A stretch of DNA of 64,000 nucleotides from Alentia gelatinosa. Taxonomy: Eukaryota; Annelida; Polychaeta; Phyllodocida; Polynoidae. Shown piece by piece: positions 27,201 to 42,200 of the stretch. Location: NCBI GenBank assembly GCA_950022655.1, contig OX465579.1, forward strand, positions 77,883,193 to 77,947,192, read 5' to 3'. A program made the translations under genes and the position numbers. Each line of letters begins with the position of its first letter. The first letter of the stretch is position 1. The notes beneath the pieces are model-generated. The model did not search any database and was not told where the DNA came from. It was given only the letters and a program-made list of their open reading frames with translations.

Positions 27201-30200
27201 ATCTATACTTGAGGAGTGAGATGAATTTTAAAGGACACATAATTGCTATGACGGAAAAGTTTAATGTTTCCCTTATCAGAGATAAAGTTTAGATAAAAGA
27301 GTTGAGGCTGTAATTAGAGCATCCTCATGTGGGTATGTAGTTATACCTCTATAAGACTTCTGGGTCTTTACCTTACAACATGTATGAATAAAGCTCTAAT
27401 TGAAGAATCAAATGTTTAGTTAGAGCGTACTTACCACCCGGGCATCCTATAACGACTTGTTTGGTGATGTAGTTATTCTTCTCGGAGGCCTCCGGGATGT
27501 CCTGTCCGGAGTCGACCACCACGCTGAGGTATTGTATGCCGCAATAACTGTCCCCAGGAGGCGCCACTAGTGCAACGTCCGTGTACTCCTGGCGCCACCA
27601 CATGGAGTTTCCGGCAGTCACAGCTACATAGAAGACAGAGCATATTATAGTTTCTTTATGGTCCGTCAGGCAGCTCACCGGGAGTTCAATGCTTACAGCT
27701 GATTCCTCTGCCAATCTGCAGGCCATTTGGAACAAAGGATCTACTGGGAGAGCAATGGCAACCTCCAAGCACAGCCCCCCTCTCATACAGCAAAAGCCCC
27801 GCTCATACTGTGCGACTGGGCGCAGCGCGATACACCTAGTTGCCGACTAGTGGTACATATGTGTCTTGCCCCTAGACTGTTGCCCAGTCTCTTGAATATC
27901 AAACAAGTTTTATGTTTGTTACCTCTAGTCGCTGATTAGCGGGACCTTCCCCCCCCCCCAACAAACACACACAACAGTCGCAGCCCTCTTATCAGCAGAG
28001 ACAGTGGTTGATTCACATATTATAGTGTACAATTGCATTTAAACATATTGCGATTGGTGCCCAAGGTATGCCAAGTCGCAAGCAATTAGGTATGCCTAGG
28101 CTCAAGTTCGGTACCGCTAGTGGGAGATTAAAAGTAGCCAGTCGCAAGCCCTCTAGTCGGACATTGTGAATGTACCTTAAGATTATCTGAGTGGTGCGTC
28201 TGGGGCAAATGTCAGTCCTTCCCTATCTGCATTATATGACTAAAAATGTACCAAACCGGAATTATGAAGTACTATCTAGGAAAGATGTTTAAATTTGCTT
28301 CATCACGTGATAAGTTATGTGGTCCTTTAAGAATCTTTCTTTATATCGCCTAACATAACTAAACATGACTTTATAACTTCATTCTGTGAAAACCCCATAT
28401 CTATGAATCCATAATTTCTAATTTGGTTACATAATATAATGATATTGCAAAATATCAGAAAGAAAATGCCCCCGGGCATCACTGCGACTCGTAGGATTGA
28501 CGCCACCTACCGGCGTCTGAGAAGAGCTCGGCGAGGAGAACGCCGCTTGTCGGGTCTTCGTCCTCACTGTGCGTCAGAAAGAGGCCAGACCGGAAGTCCA
28601 GCGGCCTGATGTCTATGGCGTCGGGTTTCAGATCGAGGTTGTAGTCGAAATTAACCTTGAGCGGGTCGGTGAGGTTGAACATGCTCGGCGCCTGCAGGTA
28701 TAGCACCTTCAGGTCACGCAGGTCTGAGGAGCAGAATAAATAAAGGAACCTGATTGGTGTATTATATTTGAGACACTATAGCTAGGCCTCGTCTCTACAC
28801 ATTCTACATTTGATTCCCTTCCTTCCTTGTTGAGTTAATATTTCAATTTCTAATGGAGAATTGTTGATGACATACAGTATATTTCTACATCGCGAAATCG
28901 TTTCAAATAGGAGGAATCTTTGCACGAAATTCCCTTCCCTATCGAAGTTTTAGGGTGCACATTTTCGGATAGAAAAATGTCTTTCAAGCTGTTCTTCTCT
29001 AGAGGGCACATTAATATGTTTAATGCGATCAAGCATACTATCCCTTTCATGATAATGGATATGATTGATATCTTTCCTATGTTAAATGGTACCTTTATCA
29101 AGGAAATGGGCTTTTTTTGTTATACAGAGAGGACGGAATTTTACACTTTGCCTCAGTTGTTTGCATGCAACAAAAGGGACAGGTATCAGCCCATTAAACA
29201 GGGTTGAATGAACTATATGTCCTTGATATAGTGCAAAGTCCCCTTTGCTTGCTACATTTGTAAATAGTCCTTTAAAAGAGCAATCCTAGAGTGCCATGAT
29301 CATTATCTTTGATTGTCCTAGTTCTTACAAAATGTTCACCGCTCCTCGCTTGAGGCAATAACTTTAATTGTACATCGACATTTTATGCACTATACTGAAA
29401 CCATGTTCCTTAATAAAAACTTGACACTCACAGGAGGCATCGCAGCGTTTGAGGCTGGCAGGGACGGAGCGTGTCAGACAATGATCCTCGACATTATCGC
29501 TCACGTGTACAGCACACAGAGTCAGCGCTGTCATAGTCTTACACACGCCCTCCGTGAAGAATGTCCCTGAAATCACCCCCTGTAAGGTAAGACAGTCAGA
29601 GATTAACACTTACAATGGCCTTACAAACATTCTACATTTGTAGAAGGTAGAACAGACATAGACGGTACGTAATCATGGCCTTACATAATTCCTCCATCAT
29701 ATTAAGTAAAATCACCCTCTGTAACGTAGAACAGTAATTGATGAACAATGTGTCATCATGGCCTTACACATGCCCTCCGTCAAGAAAATGGCATTTTTAA
29801 TGATTTCCAGGTATATAGTAATAAGGAGATGTGGTTCGTGTGGCAGAATGGAATAATGTTCTGTGTTGTTTTAATTTGTGTAGGAAATGTTCACACAGAT
29901 CGAAGAGCAAGTTGGAAATTTTTACTTACCACCACATCGTTAAAGTCGTGACTCTGTCCACTCATCATTGGTCTATAGTAATCAGCCGGAAGATTCTGCC
30001 ACATCCGGGTACTGTCACCGAGCAAAGTGGTGCCGATGTCGTCCGCTCTGAGAACTAGACGGTATAGTGGGGACTCGGTAGAGGGTAATGGCAGATCGCC
30101 ACCCACATTAAGAGCGACGTAATTTATAGTAATTAGTGAATTCTGCCCGGCAGCCAAGGGTTCAGGTACGGAGAAGGAGAAGTCCAGTAACTGGATGATG

Positions 30201-33200
30201 TCAATGATGCCAAACGGAGGCCCTAGGATGAAAATATCACAGAAAGAAATATAATGGTAAAAATCCAGTTTATCCTAGCATTTAACAAAGGTCTTTTAGA
30301 CTCGATTGGTTCTCCAGAGGTGTTTGCCTCTGGTTGATCATTGAGCTTTGCATTGAGAATCCACATACACTTCACCCCTCCCAACTCCCTCAACCGCACA
30401 CCATGCCACCTCACTTCACCCTCGCCGCTCAAACACAACACAAAACATTCATTCTTTCGTCTCAATGACTCATGTTTCAGTATATCAACGATTCCCATAG
30501 CTTCAGTATACACTAGGGGCAATAAACAAACTATTTTGCATTTATTATAAAATATTTGAAGAAAACATTAAGGAAAATGTCTTCAGTTCTTTTTCATTTT
30601 TGCTCTAATATATTATTGAATACCTATTAATTAGGGAGTGAAAATTAATAAAGAATTGCTCTGAAGAACTGAAAGATGCGATGTACATTCGTCACTGCAA
30701 GTTAATAGTTTTAGCTACTTATATACAAGAACCAATGCCGTTGTCTGTCTTAAGCGAATTATCATGTATGCTGGTATCTTTTTGAAATTGTTCCGATACT
30801 TACTTCCTTCACACTCTATCACAACCCTGGCTGGATAGACATTGTTGTTTTCATATTTCTCAGCAATATGTTGCCCTGTGAATAGATAATGGTTAATAAC
30901 GTTGAAGGAAGGCGTTTAGAACAATATGGTTTCTAATATTACTATTGCATTTTATTATCTAATATTACTATTGCATAATATATTATTCCATAATATGGAT
31001 CATTCTATATTCGTGTGTCAGGAAGCAATGATAAACTGGTGTCTACAGCTAGGTAAAAGCTTTAGAATAGTCCTTGGCCACGCGCAATGTCCTTACTTTG
31101 ACTGAAAGTTGGGAGGGGTAAGACATATAGAGGTATTTTAAGACTTGAGTTGACACCTCTAGCATGTGTTTGACCAAACTTGTCCCCAGACTACCAGATT
31201 TGAAAAGCAAAAATGAAAGAATTGGATATACAATTTGGCAAGTTTCATAGTTTATTGATTCTGTGTAACAGTTATTGATTCGATGTAACAAACCTCCACA
31301 CCTCTTCCCAATCTCATTTTGCCTCACTTTTTACTTGTCTTTGTCTGTACCTCTCTCTACGCCTCTGTGTGTGTCTTTCCTATCTCTCCCCCTTACCTGG
31401 ACGCTGTATCTCCCTCCCCCCGTCTCTCTCTCGCCTTCGAGATATCTCTCTCTCTCTCTTTCACTTTCATTATTTCTGTCTCTGTGTCTTAAACCCTATT
31501 TCACCCTGAATTGTTGTAACGCTATCGCATCGTAAAAATTAGCGATACCACGTGAATATAAGGATACGATCCGATATTACGGGAGCAACGCTTTTTTAGT
31601 CGGATCGTTAAAGTAATCGTAAAAATAAAATTGCGATCCGATTATAGCTAGCGGTACCACAAAAACGGGAGCAACGGAGCCCTGGTAAGAAGGACTTGTT
31701 CCAGTGACGAGCACCAGAGTTAATATGCAACAATCAGCACCTACCTGAGTCTGCCCAGTAGAGGATGTATCCCTGGCCGCACGTTGTACTCGGCGGTACC
31801 AGGTTGTCGGGGATGACGAGGGGCAGCCCGGCCAGGTTCACCGTGTGGTTACCGGGCGTCATCGGCCGTGCCAGCTCCGACTTGGCCGGCTCGTAGTGAA
31901 AGAAGCCGTATGGAATCTGAAACCGGGAGAGGTGGTTATAATCTGATGATTGTGGCGCCTCTATATGAGCCGAAGTCATTTGAAAACTACGCTAGTAGTA
32001 TACTTTCCACTTCCGGTATGTGATGTCAATCCCTGTGAAAATGTTTCTTATGGCATGCACCATAGATTTAACATTAAAAATGTGACAAGTACTACACATA
32101 ATGATTAAACACTCGGTACAGTTCACGTCCGATCTCAAAGCGACTGTGGCACAAAATGAACATTACTTGCCGGAACAGTTAAGATAGCATAATTTGGTAA
32201 AGTGGCAACTGAGCCATTGGCATGCCATAGATGTGAAGGCAACTTTGTTCCAAAGATCGGATGATGAAAGTCTGATGAAGATGTTCAGGATTCACTCTTT
32301 TATCACAGCAAATGCGAATCGGACTTAAAAACCCACGACGCCGGAAAGAATCGCTACAAATAGTAAGTAAACTAAAGAACACTAGAGAAATAATGGAAAT
32401 CTAAACTCAAACAATATGAATTTATAATACCATTTATTTCATGATAGTTATCATTCACAGACTAGACCAATTAAGTTGCTTAGATCCACGTTACTCTAAC
32501 GATGGATCCTAGCAAAATGTGTGTGATATGATATAAAATCGAAGTTACGTACCCTCACATCTCCCGCATCGAGGAGTTCATTCTTGGAGAAGTAGAAGCT
32601 GCCTTCGAAGTAGACGGGGATGGAGGTGTTGGTCTCGTACTTCTCCACTCTGACGAGGAGCTGGAAGCTGAGCGCCACGCCCAGTCGGAAGGCAGTCTCG
32701 TTCAGCCCGAAGAACACCGGCTCCACGTCGTCCTCTGTAACGATGGGGCAGGAGAGGTCTGTACCCTTATCTGCTCTGTTTATGTTTTTATTAACCATCT
32801 ATTACGAAGTTATAATTGGAACTGTATTGGACCAAAGTACACACAGTTACTAATTGTTTCTAGGCCCTTAGAACCGATAAACATTGATTAGGGATTTGAA
32901 ATCAATTGATTATGGCCTCAAGATTTCGTGAAGATGAATAATGAAAACAAACGGTTGTCCTGTGAACAGGTAGCTCTCTGCATTATTAGACACAAAGTAA
33001 ATTGAAATCGGTATGAATTCATCCTTAGCTAAAAGTGTATTTGTCAAAGAACTCTGATATACAAACCCCTAAAGCCGAGCGTTAGTGATCTAAGTGTATA
33101 ACTAAATTTACAGTTCACTAGGAGGGTGGTTGAGGCCCATTAGATTGTAGGTCAACTCTCGACTGCAGAGCCGTCCCAAGGCGCTAGAAAATATCATGTA

Positions 33201-36200
33201 AGGAGGTCAGGGTCAAGGTCGGGGTTTGCTGCGAATGCAGTCATTGGCTACTCGGTCTACTGTATTCCTTATATGGAATTAGTGTAATGGGACAACTCCA
33301 TGGTGCAGCTCAGTACGACCTAATGAGGCAGAATTAGCATTTTCTATACTAATTTCAATGGGGTGTCCCGCTTTGATGACATCATATCACAGTTCCATTA
33401 TCAACCAAGGCCATCATTCCTCGATGGATCAGTAGATACAATTTCGTATAATTTATAATTCTGGTACATTATTTTCATTTCAATCTTAGATACAGCTTAT
33501 TTTTTATAATAAAAACCATGGTCATCAACAGTTAGCAAAAAAAATGCATGGACGTGACATATTCCAATGAGATATGTAAATTACAGAAATAAAGTCCACT
33601 CACTCTCCATACACATCACCAGTGTACTGACATCCGCGCACGCGCAGTCCGAATCGACATCATCATCGCGGAATGCCGGGTCGGCGTCCGTCAGTATGAC
33701 GTAATGCGCGCACAAGTGCTGCCCCGAAGTGCAACTATCGGCAGAAATGTGAACCACGGATAAGCCCTTCAGTACGACCACCTGAGAGTTCTCTAATGAC
33801 GTCACAGGTTCCCCCAATGACGTCAGCTCCCCGAGTCCCACCACCATGTCACTTTCAGGTGCGCACGTCGCGCCACTTGTCGCGAGAAACTCCAGCGTCA
33901 CGAGACCGCGTGGTCCGCTAGGGGGCGGCATGGAGCGCCCGGTGAAGGTCAAGGTCACGTTGAAGGCGATTGGGACGCTGGCGTCCTGTGCGATGAAGGT
34001 GGTGTCGACAAGCGCGATGTTTAGGTTCGTCAGGGCGATGTCTGCAAGAGGAGTAGGCATTGAGATTCTCATTTTTTCATTTTATGGCTGCAGAGTTGGG
34101 GGCCAAAATAGCACACATTATAGGTTTGGATGAATGGACATAAAGGATTCTATACGTCAGGGTAATGAGACACAAGATCAACCAATTGGCATAGCAGACA
34201 CCCCCTCAAATCTGTTCACAAAACAGCACGTAGCCCAATAATTATATATGCTTGGTTCTGGAATATATTTCTCGAAACCGTTGAATCTTAGGTTATTCCC
34301 CTTTTTCACTTAACCAGAGATGATCATGATATGTTACACATAAGTGGTAGCCACTGTGACCCAAAACTAGATTTCAACCCCAATCCTTATGTATATGAAA
34401 AAATCTTAATGAAATGAAGTATTGTCTTAGGTTGTGGCTGAAAGTGCTGTGAATAGGTCTTCAGTCTCATTGGACTAATTTTGGCTCCTTGTCAGAGACA
34501 AGACCTCAGTGCATCGAAACAGATATGATAGCTGCATATCATAGAGTCATAAGAACATGTGATGTTCATTTATATTCATAGACATATCATGCATACTATG
34601 ATATCGTCACAGCAGTTCAACAGCACAACAAAATCCAGAATATAGTTTCATGTATACTAATAGCATATATTTGGTATTCATTAGTGTTGCAGCAACATCT
34701 GCATTGCCTCCAAGCATTTACAACATCTACTCTATTGCCTTTTATTTACCTTTGTAGTTTTCTTCATTTAAGGAATGTGCCATATTGATTTCCATGATTG
34801 TACGTTAGTTGTGCTAACGTTAAGGCAGTATTCTTGTTCAGTGCCTAGAGTGCATGGGAGGCCCGACTCCTTCCCAGTCTGTCTACGTGAAAGTGCTGTA
34901 CATTACGAAAATCAACAGTGAAACAGAGTAAAGGAAAAAAAATTACCTCTCGGACAGTCGATTAAGACAGGGCCGGATATAAGGTCAATACAATCCTCGT
35001 CATCGCCGTCAAAATTGTCAGGTGAAAAGATTATTCCTATACAGAGATACCGGGCGTCTGAAACACAGTACCACACATAGACAAGCATTCAATTATATGT
35101 CCTTTTGCTTTCATGTGTCAGCTAGTTTAGTTTTGGTGTACAGGACTATATCTATTTCACAATAGTGCCATATACTGGCTACAATGATCATAACGCAGGC
35201 AAAGAAGCATGTGCTGAATATACGAATACTTCAATATCCAAAGAGCTATCTTGCAGTACGGTATCAGTGTCTTGATAACAGACTATTGGGTTCTGGATCA
35301 CCTAATATGAATACACTAGGAAATCCATTTTAGTAGAGGAACAGCCATGGGGGATGTGGTGGTGGCAGGTTAAACAATTTTAGAAATTGTGTGTACATTT
35401 CTTCCTTAATCCATAGTTCGCAACTTGTAGAATTCCTGCTTACCCACACTATGGGTGGTCCTGAACGGAATGTATTGTATATGTTTATGTTAATTCAAAT
35501 CTTTATTGTTGTTTAAATGCATAAATGCACACCTAAATCGTTTTCTGTAGATCTCACCCTCGATGAATTAAAATGATACCACAAACAATACACCGTACCT
35601 GTTATTCCAGCACATACATCACTTAACGGCAGATTAAAGGCAGTATTCCCTAGGAAATCAAAACCTTCATGTCGGCCGGGTAACCAGTCTGTGAGCAATG
35701 TTATCGCGGCGATCGCGGGACCAGCGAGCTGGGCGGTAGTGGCGTTCCCAGCGGCGTCGCGCAATATCACGTAGGTGGAAAGCCCAGGGGGTCCGCTGAC
35801 CGCTATGGTCTGACCTTTGTTGACAAGGGTCAAGGTGGCCTCCAGGTTGGTGTTAGTCGGGCTGATCGTTTGTGGTGCCACATTGAGCTCCACAAAGCCA
35901 AGACCTGGGTAGAAAAGGAGATCAACTTGTTGATGAAATATGTATACACAAAGTGGCCACACTACAGTCTTCAGTCTAACTGAGCTGATGGCTTGTAATA
36001 GATCGTAATGTAGTCAAAATCTAGGGACCAATGAACCTTGCGCCATTTCCAAAATGGCAGAGATAAGAGAACTACAAATCTAACGCATGTTTTTGGCATG
36101 GCCAGAAATAATGCAGGGCCCGTTTGATAATCTAGAATCGTACTTAGAAGGAAACCCACGAGATGAAAATAGCTTGATCCGTACTCCACCGAGTTTGACT

Positions 36201-39200
36201 GCAGAGTGATCCACGAAGTGAAGATGAGTGAATTACTCTGTGGTCAAACGAGGTGGAGTGCAGACCAAGGTATTTTCATCGAGTGGGTTTCTGATTTTAT
36301 CTCACCCCGTATAACATCATTTATTGATAAAATAAATCACCCAATTAGCCATTGAGTATTGGGTACTCGAACTTCATTGCCATAGAGTACGAGTTCCTAA
36401 TGTTAAGCCTATGGAGAAAAATACCGGGGTGAGATAAATGAACATACTACCTCATACAATGGTTATCCTTTGATAATATCGTTGGATAATATTTAAGTCT
36501 GTTTGCTAAGTATTAGCCGTCCATAGAGTCGTCCATAAGTGTCGAATAAAGTTAATCCACATCGTCCCTGGATCGTTATGGCATACAGAAAAGAGTCTAC
36601 ATGTGCGATCCTAGATTATCGAACCAAACACCCCTACTTATCAATAAAAAGAGTTAATTCTTGACCAGACTCACCGTCGATGTCGGGGCAGTGGAGGCGG
36701 ATCTCCAGCCAGGCGGCGTTAGGGCTGCGTAGATCAGCCTCGTCCAGCTCCACAGTGGCCGTCGTGTTGGGGTTCACAATTAGACCCAGCTGCACGAAGC
36801 GGTCACAGAAACGCGCAATGTCGTCCTTAGCCATGGCCGCCACGATCCCCGTGTCCACAGAGACTGCGTAACGTACATAATAAAGAAGGCGGCCATAACT
36901 ACAGGTAGTGTAGTTAGACGTGTTCATATAAGGAATGCTTAGCATGTGTTTTTGACTTACGGTTGACCTACACATAAAACTACCCTGGTAAATACTCTGT
37001 TGATACTACTTGGGATAAATAGATAATAATCGATGGTTATGTGGACAGACGGCAGTAAACCATGGGTGGTTAAGACGTAGTAATGCACAAGCGTTAGCGA
37101 GTGTATCATGAAGTCAATCTTGGTCTATAAAGTAGCCTGTCAACTCTTTGTATATAATCAATGGGTTTTCCAATCTGTAACCAATGGCAATGGTTTCTGA
37201 CATTATAGAAACAATAGGTAATTACTTTAATGTGGCTGCATTCATTTTGAATGGGACTTTGTAATGGATAGATAATAAAGATATAACAGATAGACTCACT
37301 TTGTGTGGTGTAGAGGGCGCTGTCGGTGGTGGCCGGCGCCAGGACCAGCCCGGTCTCCTGCCAGCTGTACCCCGTCACGTCTCTAGGGTAGGGCACCTCC
37401 TCACCCTCCACGCGCGGTGCCAGCAGCAGCATGAGGTGCACGGACGGCGGCGGACTCTCGCCTCGCAGGCGGCACTCGATGGTGGCCTCGAGCTGCATGT
37501 CCGGGGACGGGCCGCCCGTGATGTTATACTCAGCCCAGCGCCGGTAGGAGGGGAGCAGGGTGAAGTGAGACACACCCCAGTCCTTCAGTTCCCTCCCGGC
37601 TGGAAAAAAAGAGAGAACCACTCAATTCTAAATCTGTATTAGTTGAAGATTACACAGGACAACCATGAGTCCACCTAATAATAATTGGTTGAAATTGTAT
37701 TGGTGGGAAGTTAGTGTGATCCATAGCTTCGGCAAGTATTTTTTGCCTCTTCAGGGATTACTAACTTAGTTTGTTGTCCTTCTCGGGTAGGGTGATAAGT
37801 TGCATGTGACCTAAAAAGAATTGTGTGATGCAATGTTGCCAGGCTTTGGTAATCTAGGGGCGTTTAAAACATTTGGTAGAGGCGGAAGATTCCACTAGGG
37901 ATGACGCCAGCAACGATTAGCTATTTCATGAGAGGAGACCATTCACGTTTATTAATACCTATCGTCCATAGGGAGAGAAATGATATACAATTAGTCTCCT
38001 ACAAGTGAATTTCATCCTTGGCTAGGACAACTGAGACGTCAAACAGATTTGGGTCTCTATAGGGGGGGGGGGGGGGGGAGGGTTCGGAACAACTGCAGGT
38101 AGTGTCACATAGTGGAGGTTTTATTAACTAATTTCCTGTTTTATAAATATCAATGAATCCAACTAAATATTTGAGACGTTCTTCCTCTGAATTAGCGAGA
38201 CCCTGATAAAGATATCACTAGTAATTTGATTGATGATTAAGGCTGCTCTTTCTAGTTTGATTCACCTGGGATACCTTAGTAGGGCTCGGAGCCTGAATTT
38301 GGACGAGAGATTGGAAGATAAGGGTCACCTTTTAAAAAAACCAAACATTTATGGACGATTTGTGCTGCCTTGTGCGTAAGGACAGTTCCCCTAAGATTGT
38401 CCTTATTACACTCTTGGCCTCGCAGGACCTCTCCTACACGTATATATACAGATGGAATGACTGGAGAGCCCGTTGCAAGGTGGCAATTCCATGTACTACT
38501 ACCACTTTGTTATTGTCAATATAAAGGCGGCTGAATGTGAAATCTATCACTACTGCTTAAGACAAGTCAGTTTCAGTTGCCTGATAAATATTTGGAGTTA
38601 CAGCGCCACTGTTCTCTTTGAGTATTAATTGCATGGGTCGGTTATTATGAGTCAGAAAGGGCTATTGATAGTAAATCAATCATTTATTCATTTCTATTCT
38701 GGAGGTAAAATATTAGGCTTAGTAGTGCCTATTTCCATCTTGCACCTGAAAGGAGTTTACATGTAGTACTTCCTCCTGATATTCAAAAATTGACAGAATC
38801 ATTCTAGTCGAAGTTTATAATCAATTCACAAAATGATATATGGAGTAGGGTATAGGAATACACATTGGTATATGGATGTATAGCTATCGAGTTCCAAGGC
38901 AGGTATAATATACATAAAACGAACTCCTTTGAAGGTTTATTATTAGCTGAATAAGTCCAGGGTTATATAGTCAGTGGGAATTCGTGATTCATACACAAGT
39001 CACTTACAGGTAAAGTTTCTAAATGAAGGCTTAAATATAAATACCTTTAGTGTTGAAAATAGAAAAGAGAGTCAAGTAAGGTTGCTTCATAGACTGTTTA
39101 TGGATATCTGTGCTCAGGAAGCTATAGATAAGACTTACCCTGACAAATGTTATCGTTCTCGTTGCCGATGATTTTGACCTTGGAGATTGTGGCCTCGTTG

Positions 39201-42200
39201 TTATTCTCGTTCGTCTCGTCCAGGTAGTTGTTGTTGTCAACGACCACTTTGAGCGTCATGTTCTGCTTGTTACACAGGTGCGAAAACAGGCCCACGGGGA
39301 ATGTCAGGAAACCACCTACAGGATACAAAGACAAAATAAAACATAGTGTGACTAAAAGTATTGGTTGTGGTCTGAGGGTTTTAGTTATTTTACTTCGGAT
39401 GTAAGAAACAGACTCTTTTCTGTAAGATCTATTTGAGACATAATAGGATGCCTCAGATTTCTGCATGGTCTATTATGATTGCTTCTGGGCAGGACTACAG
39501 AATAACGAATTGTAAGGTCTGGAACCCTACTTATGCAGGAATAGACCTTAACAAGAAGGGCGTAGGAACTCGAAACGAGATGTACTATAAATCAGGAAGG
39601 CATATTAGGGACTATGGTGGGATCCAGATTCGAACAGTGTTTTCTTTTTAAAACAGTTTGGATTGATTTGTGCTGCATATCTAATTAGTTCAAGTAACTA
39701 TTTGTTTATAAAGTATATCAAAAGGAAAAACATTCTCTGAAATTACAATATAAAAATATTGCATCATTTCCAACCAAGCCTTTCTTCCCCATTTTCTGCC
39801 TTCTATGACAGTGCTTTGACATATTGCAGATATCACAAGATGTGACTTTTTATCACTTTTCTTTTTTTTGTATCACGAGAATTTTATTCAGTTTCTTCTC
39901 AAATAGTTACATCTAGATAGTGACGCAAACTGTACAGCAATTTTTGTTCATTTCTTTCCTTCTTAACAGCAACATTTCTGGGGATGTATTTTATAAACAA
40001 TTCCCTTTTTTTTTTCTTTTTTTTTTGTGTTTTGTTTGTTTGAATATTCAACCTTAATATTTTCAAACGTTTTTTTCTAGAAAGTATACTTTGATACTTT
40101 TCTATTACAAAACAGTCCTTTTGATTTGAGTCCAACCAAGGTTAAGGTATCAAAATGATTGTGAAGGAAATCTCTGCTTGATTAAACTGAGTTTTGATTT
40201 TGGTCCCATTTGGAATTCATTGGAATCTTCACTAATATTCTTTAAGTCAAAAATTATGCTTAATTTTTAACATGATTTCTGAGAAAATACGACAAAAATC
40301 AAACAGATAAATTATCTCAATAAACTAAAAATGTATATAACAATAAAGCCCATAGTCTCTGGTTAAATATGGTACCTTTTGCAAATCTGTATCTTTTTTA
40401 CAGCCTAAGTTATGAGAATTTTTGTATTTCAAGTAAAAATATGACTAGTTTTCTGTCCCCTCTATGGTTACGCGGCATATACAACGATGTGTCAAGAAAC
40501 TTAACTGATTTATTGACAAGAAAAGTCCCTCTTCTATACATACTATAGGGGTTTTCATGACAGTTCTGCACTTTCGTTGGCTGATGTGACAACAGCCAAA
40601 AGGAGATGATTAAAATCGTTGCAGAAGAGAACCCATTCCAGTTTGTTGCACATCCCATGAACAAAGTGTCATTGGTAGAGCAACCATCCCCCATTTGGAC
40701 AGACTAGGAACTAGAGAACAAAAATAGGTATATGTATATGCCGTTCAAAGTATAGCAGTTGAACTGTAAACTTCAGGGAGGAGGGGACTGTCCAAAATTG
40801 TGACTGTTTCAATTCTGTAAATTTGTTCACTACTAAAAGGAGGGTAATTTTGATGATTACTTTCTTTTAATAGAAACCACTATCATTTGGCCATGATGGG
40901 GATGTATGGACCAGAACGTCACAGAATGGCACACCCTATCACAGTACAACATTACAAAATTAAAAGAATTATCAAGAACATAGCATGACATCATTTATGG
41001 ACAGCCCCTATTGGTAGACAACACCTACATAAGATTTCTAAAAAAAAACCTGATGGTTACTGTAGTATATTATATTAATGGTAATCAGTCCATGACTGAT
41101 AACTAACTGTAGCGGTCGCTGGGTTAGGTCATTATACTTGGCAAAAATGATCTGCTAATCTGGTAAAGGTTAAATGCTCGTCTGAGGCAACAACACAGAA
41201 GTAGAAATAAACAATAGTTTATTCAGCAAATGTGTGTTACTAAAATGTAATGTGGAGAGCTGAATCGAAATCCCAGCCTCGGTACCCTAGCTAAACCTAG
41301 ATAACTTGGATGGGTCAGGTACACGTAGCCGAAGCTAAATGACCAAGACCCACCCAATGAAAGAGTAAATCAATCCTCGCTTTATGTGAGAATCCAAGGC
41401 ATTACTTCTCAAAAGAGGTGCAACAAGAGCTCTGCTGGAATCGCTGCGATCCAGCGTTATATATAGAGCAGGCTATATAACAAAGGGCGAACTAGTGGCA
41501 CTTCTTTGCATGGGTTTTGGCGCTGCTACTCACAGCCAGGGTTAGACATGCTGCGTCCTCTGACAAGAAAGGAACAATTTCCACCATTTTCAAAACCAAA
41601 TCTACTATCACCAAGAACAATGGGTATCAAGACAGTCATAGGTGACTGGTAACATACTGAGAACATAGTGTAAAGAGTCAGTCATGGTTGACTGGTAACT
41701 TACTGAGTACAAAGTGTATAGAATCTGTTTTGGTGGACTGGTTACATACTGGGAACAAAGTGTCAGGTGGCAGCCATGGATGACTGGTTACATACTGATA
41801 ACAAAGTGTATAGTGGCAGTGATGGATAACTGATACATAGTGATAAAAAAGTGAGTTTATATGCAGTCATGGTTGACTGGTTGCATATGTAGAACCAACT
41901 GTGTAGTGGCAGTCATAGATGACTGGTTACATACTAAGAACAAAGTGTGGCAGTCATTGATGACTAGTAAAAACGGATAACAAACTGTTTAGAGGTAGTC
42001 ATGGATGACTGGTTAGATACTGAGAACAAACTACTTACTGAGTATAAACCATGTAGAAGCAGTCACAGATAACTTACTGAGTATCAGTCACGTAGAAACA
42101 GTCGGAGAAGATGTAGCCAGTTGTAACTTACTGAGTATAAATCTTGTAGAGTTAGTCACTGCACGGTTGATCTCTGTGAGGTCCGGTCTATGAGGAACAA

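Noticed and set aside
27624..27786. 54 codons of open frame directly upstream of exon w37
   Set aside because: The frame continues through a good acceptor, but w36 and w37 join exactly with a split Ala codon and the upstream part has no module pattern.
33846..34133. Plus-strand open frames opposite exons (also 21418-21753, 37301-37642, 51428-51697, 18234-18503)
   Set aside because: They are shadows of GC-rich minus-strand exons and have no family features or splice logic of their own.
39316..39466. Open frame upstream of exon w25
   Set aside because: It is intronic read-through; the acceptor at 39316-39317 restores the frame with w24.
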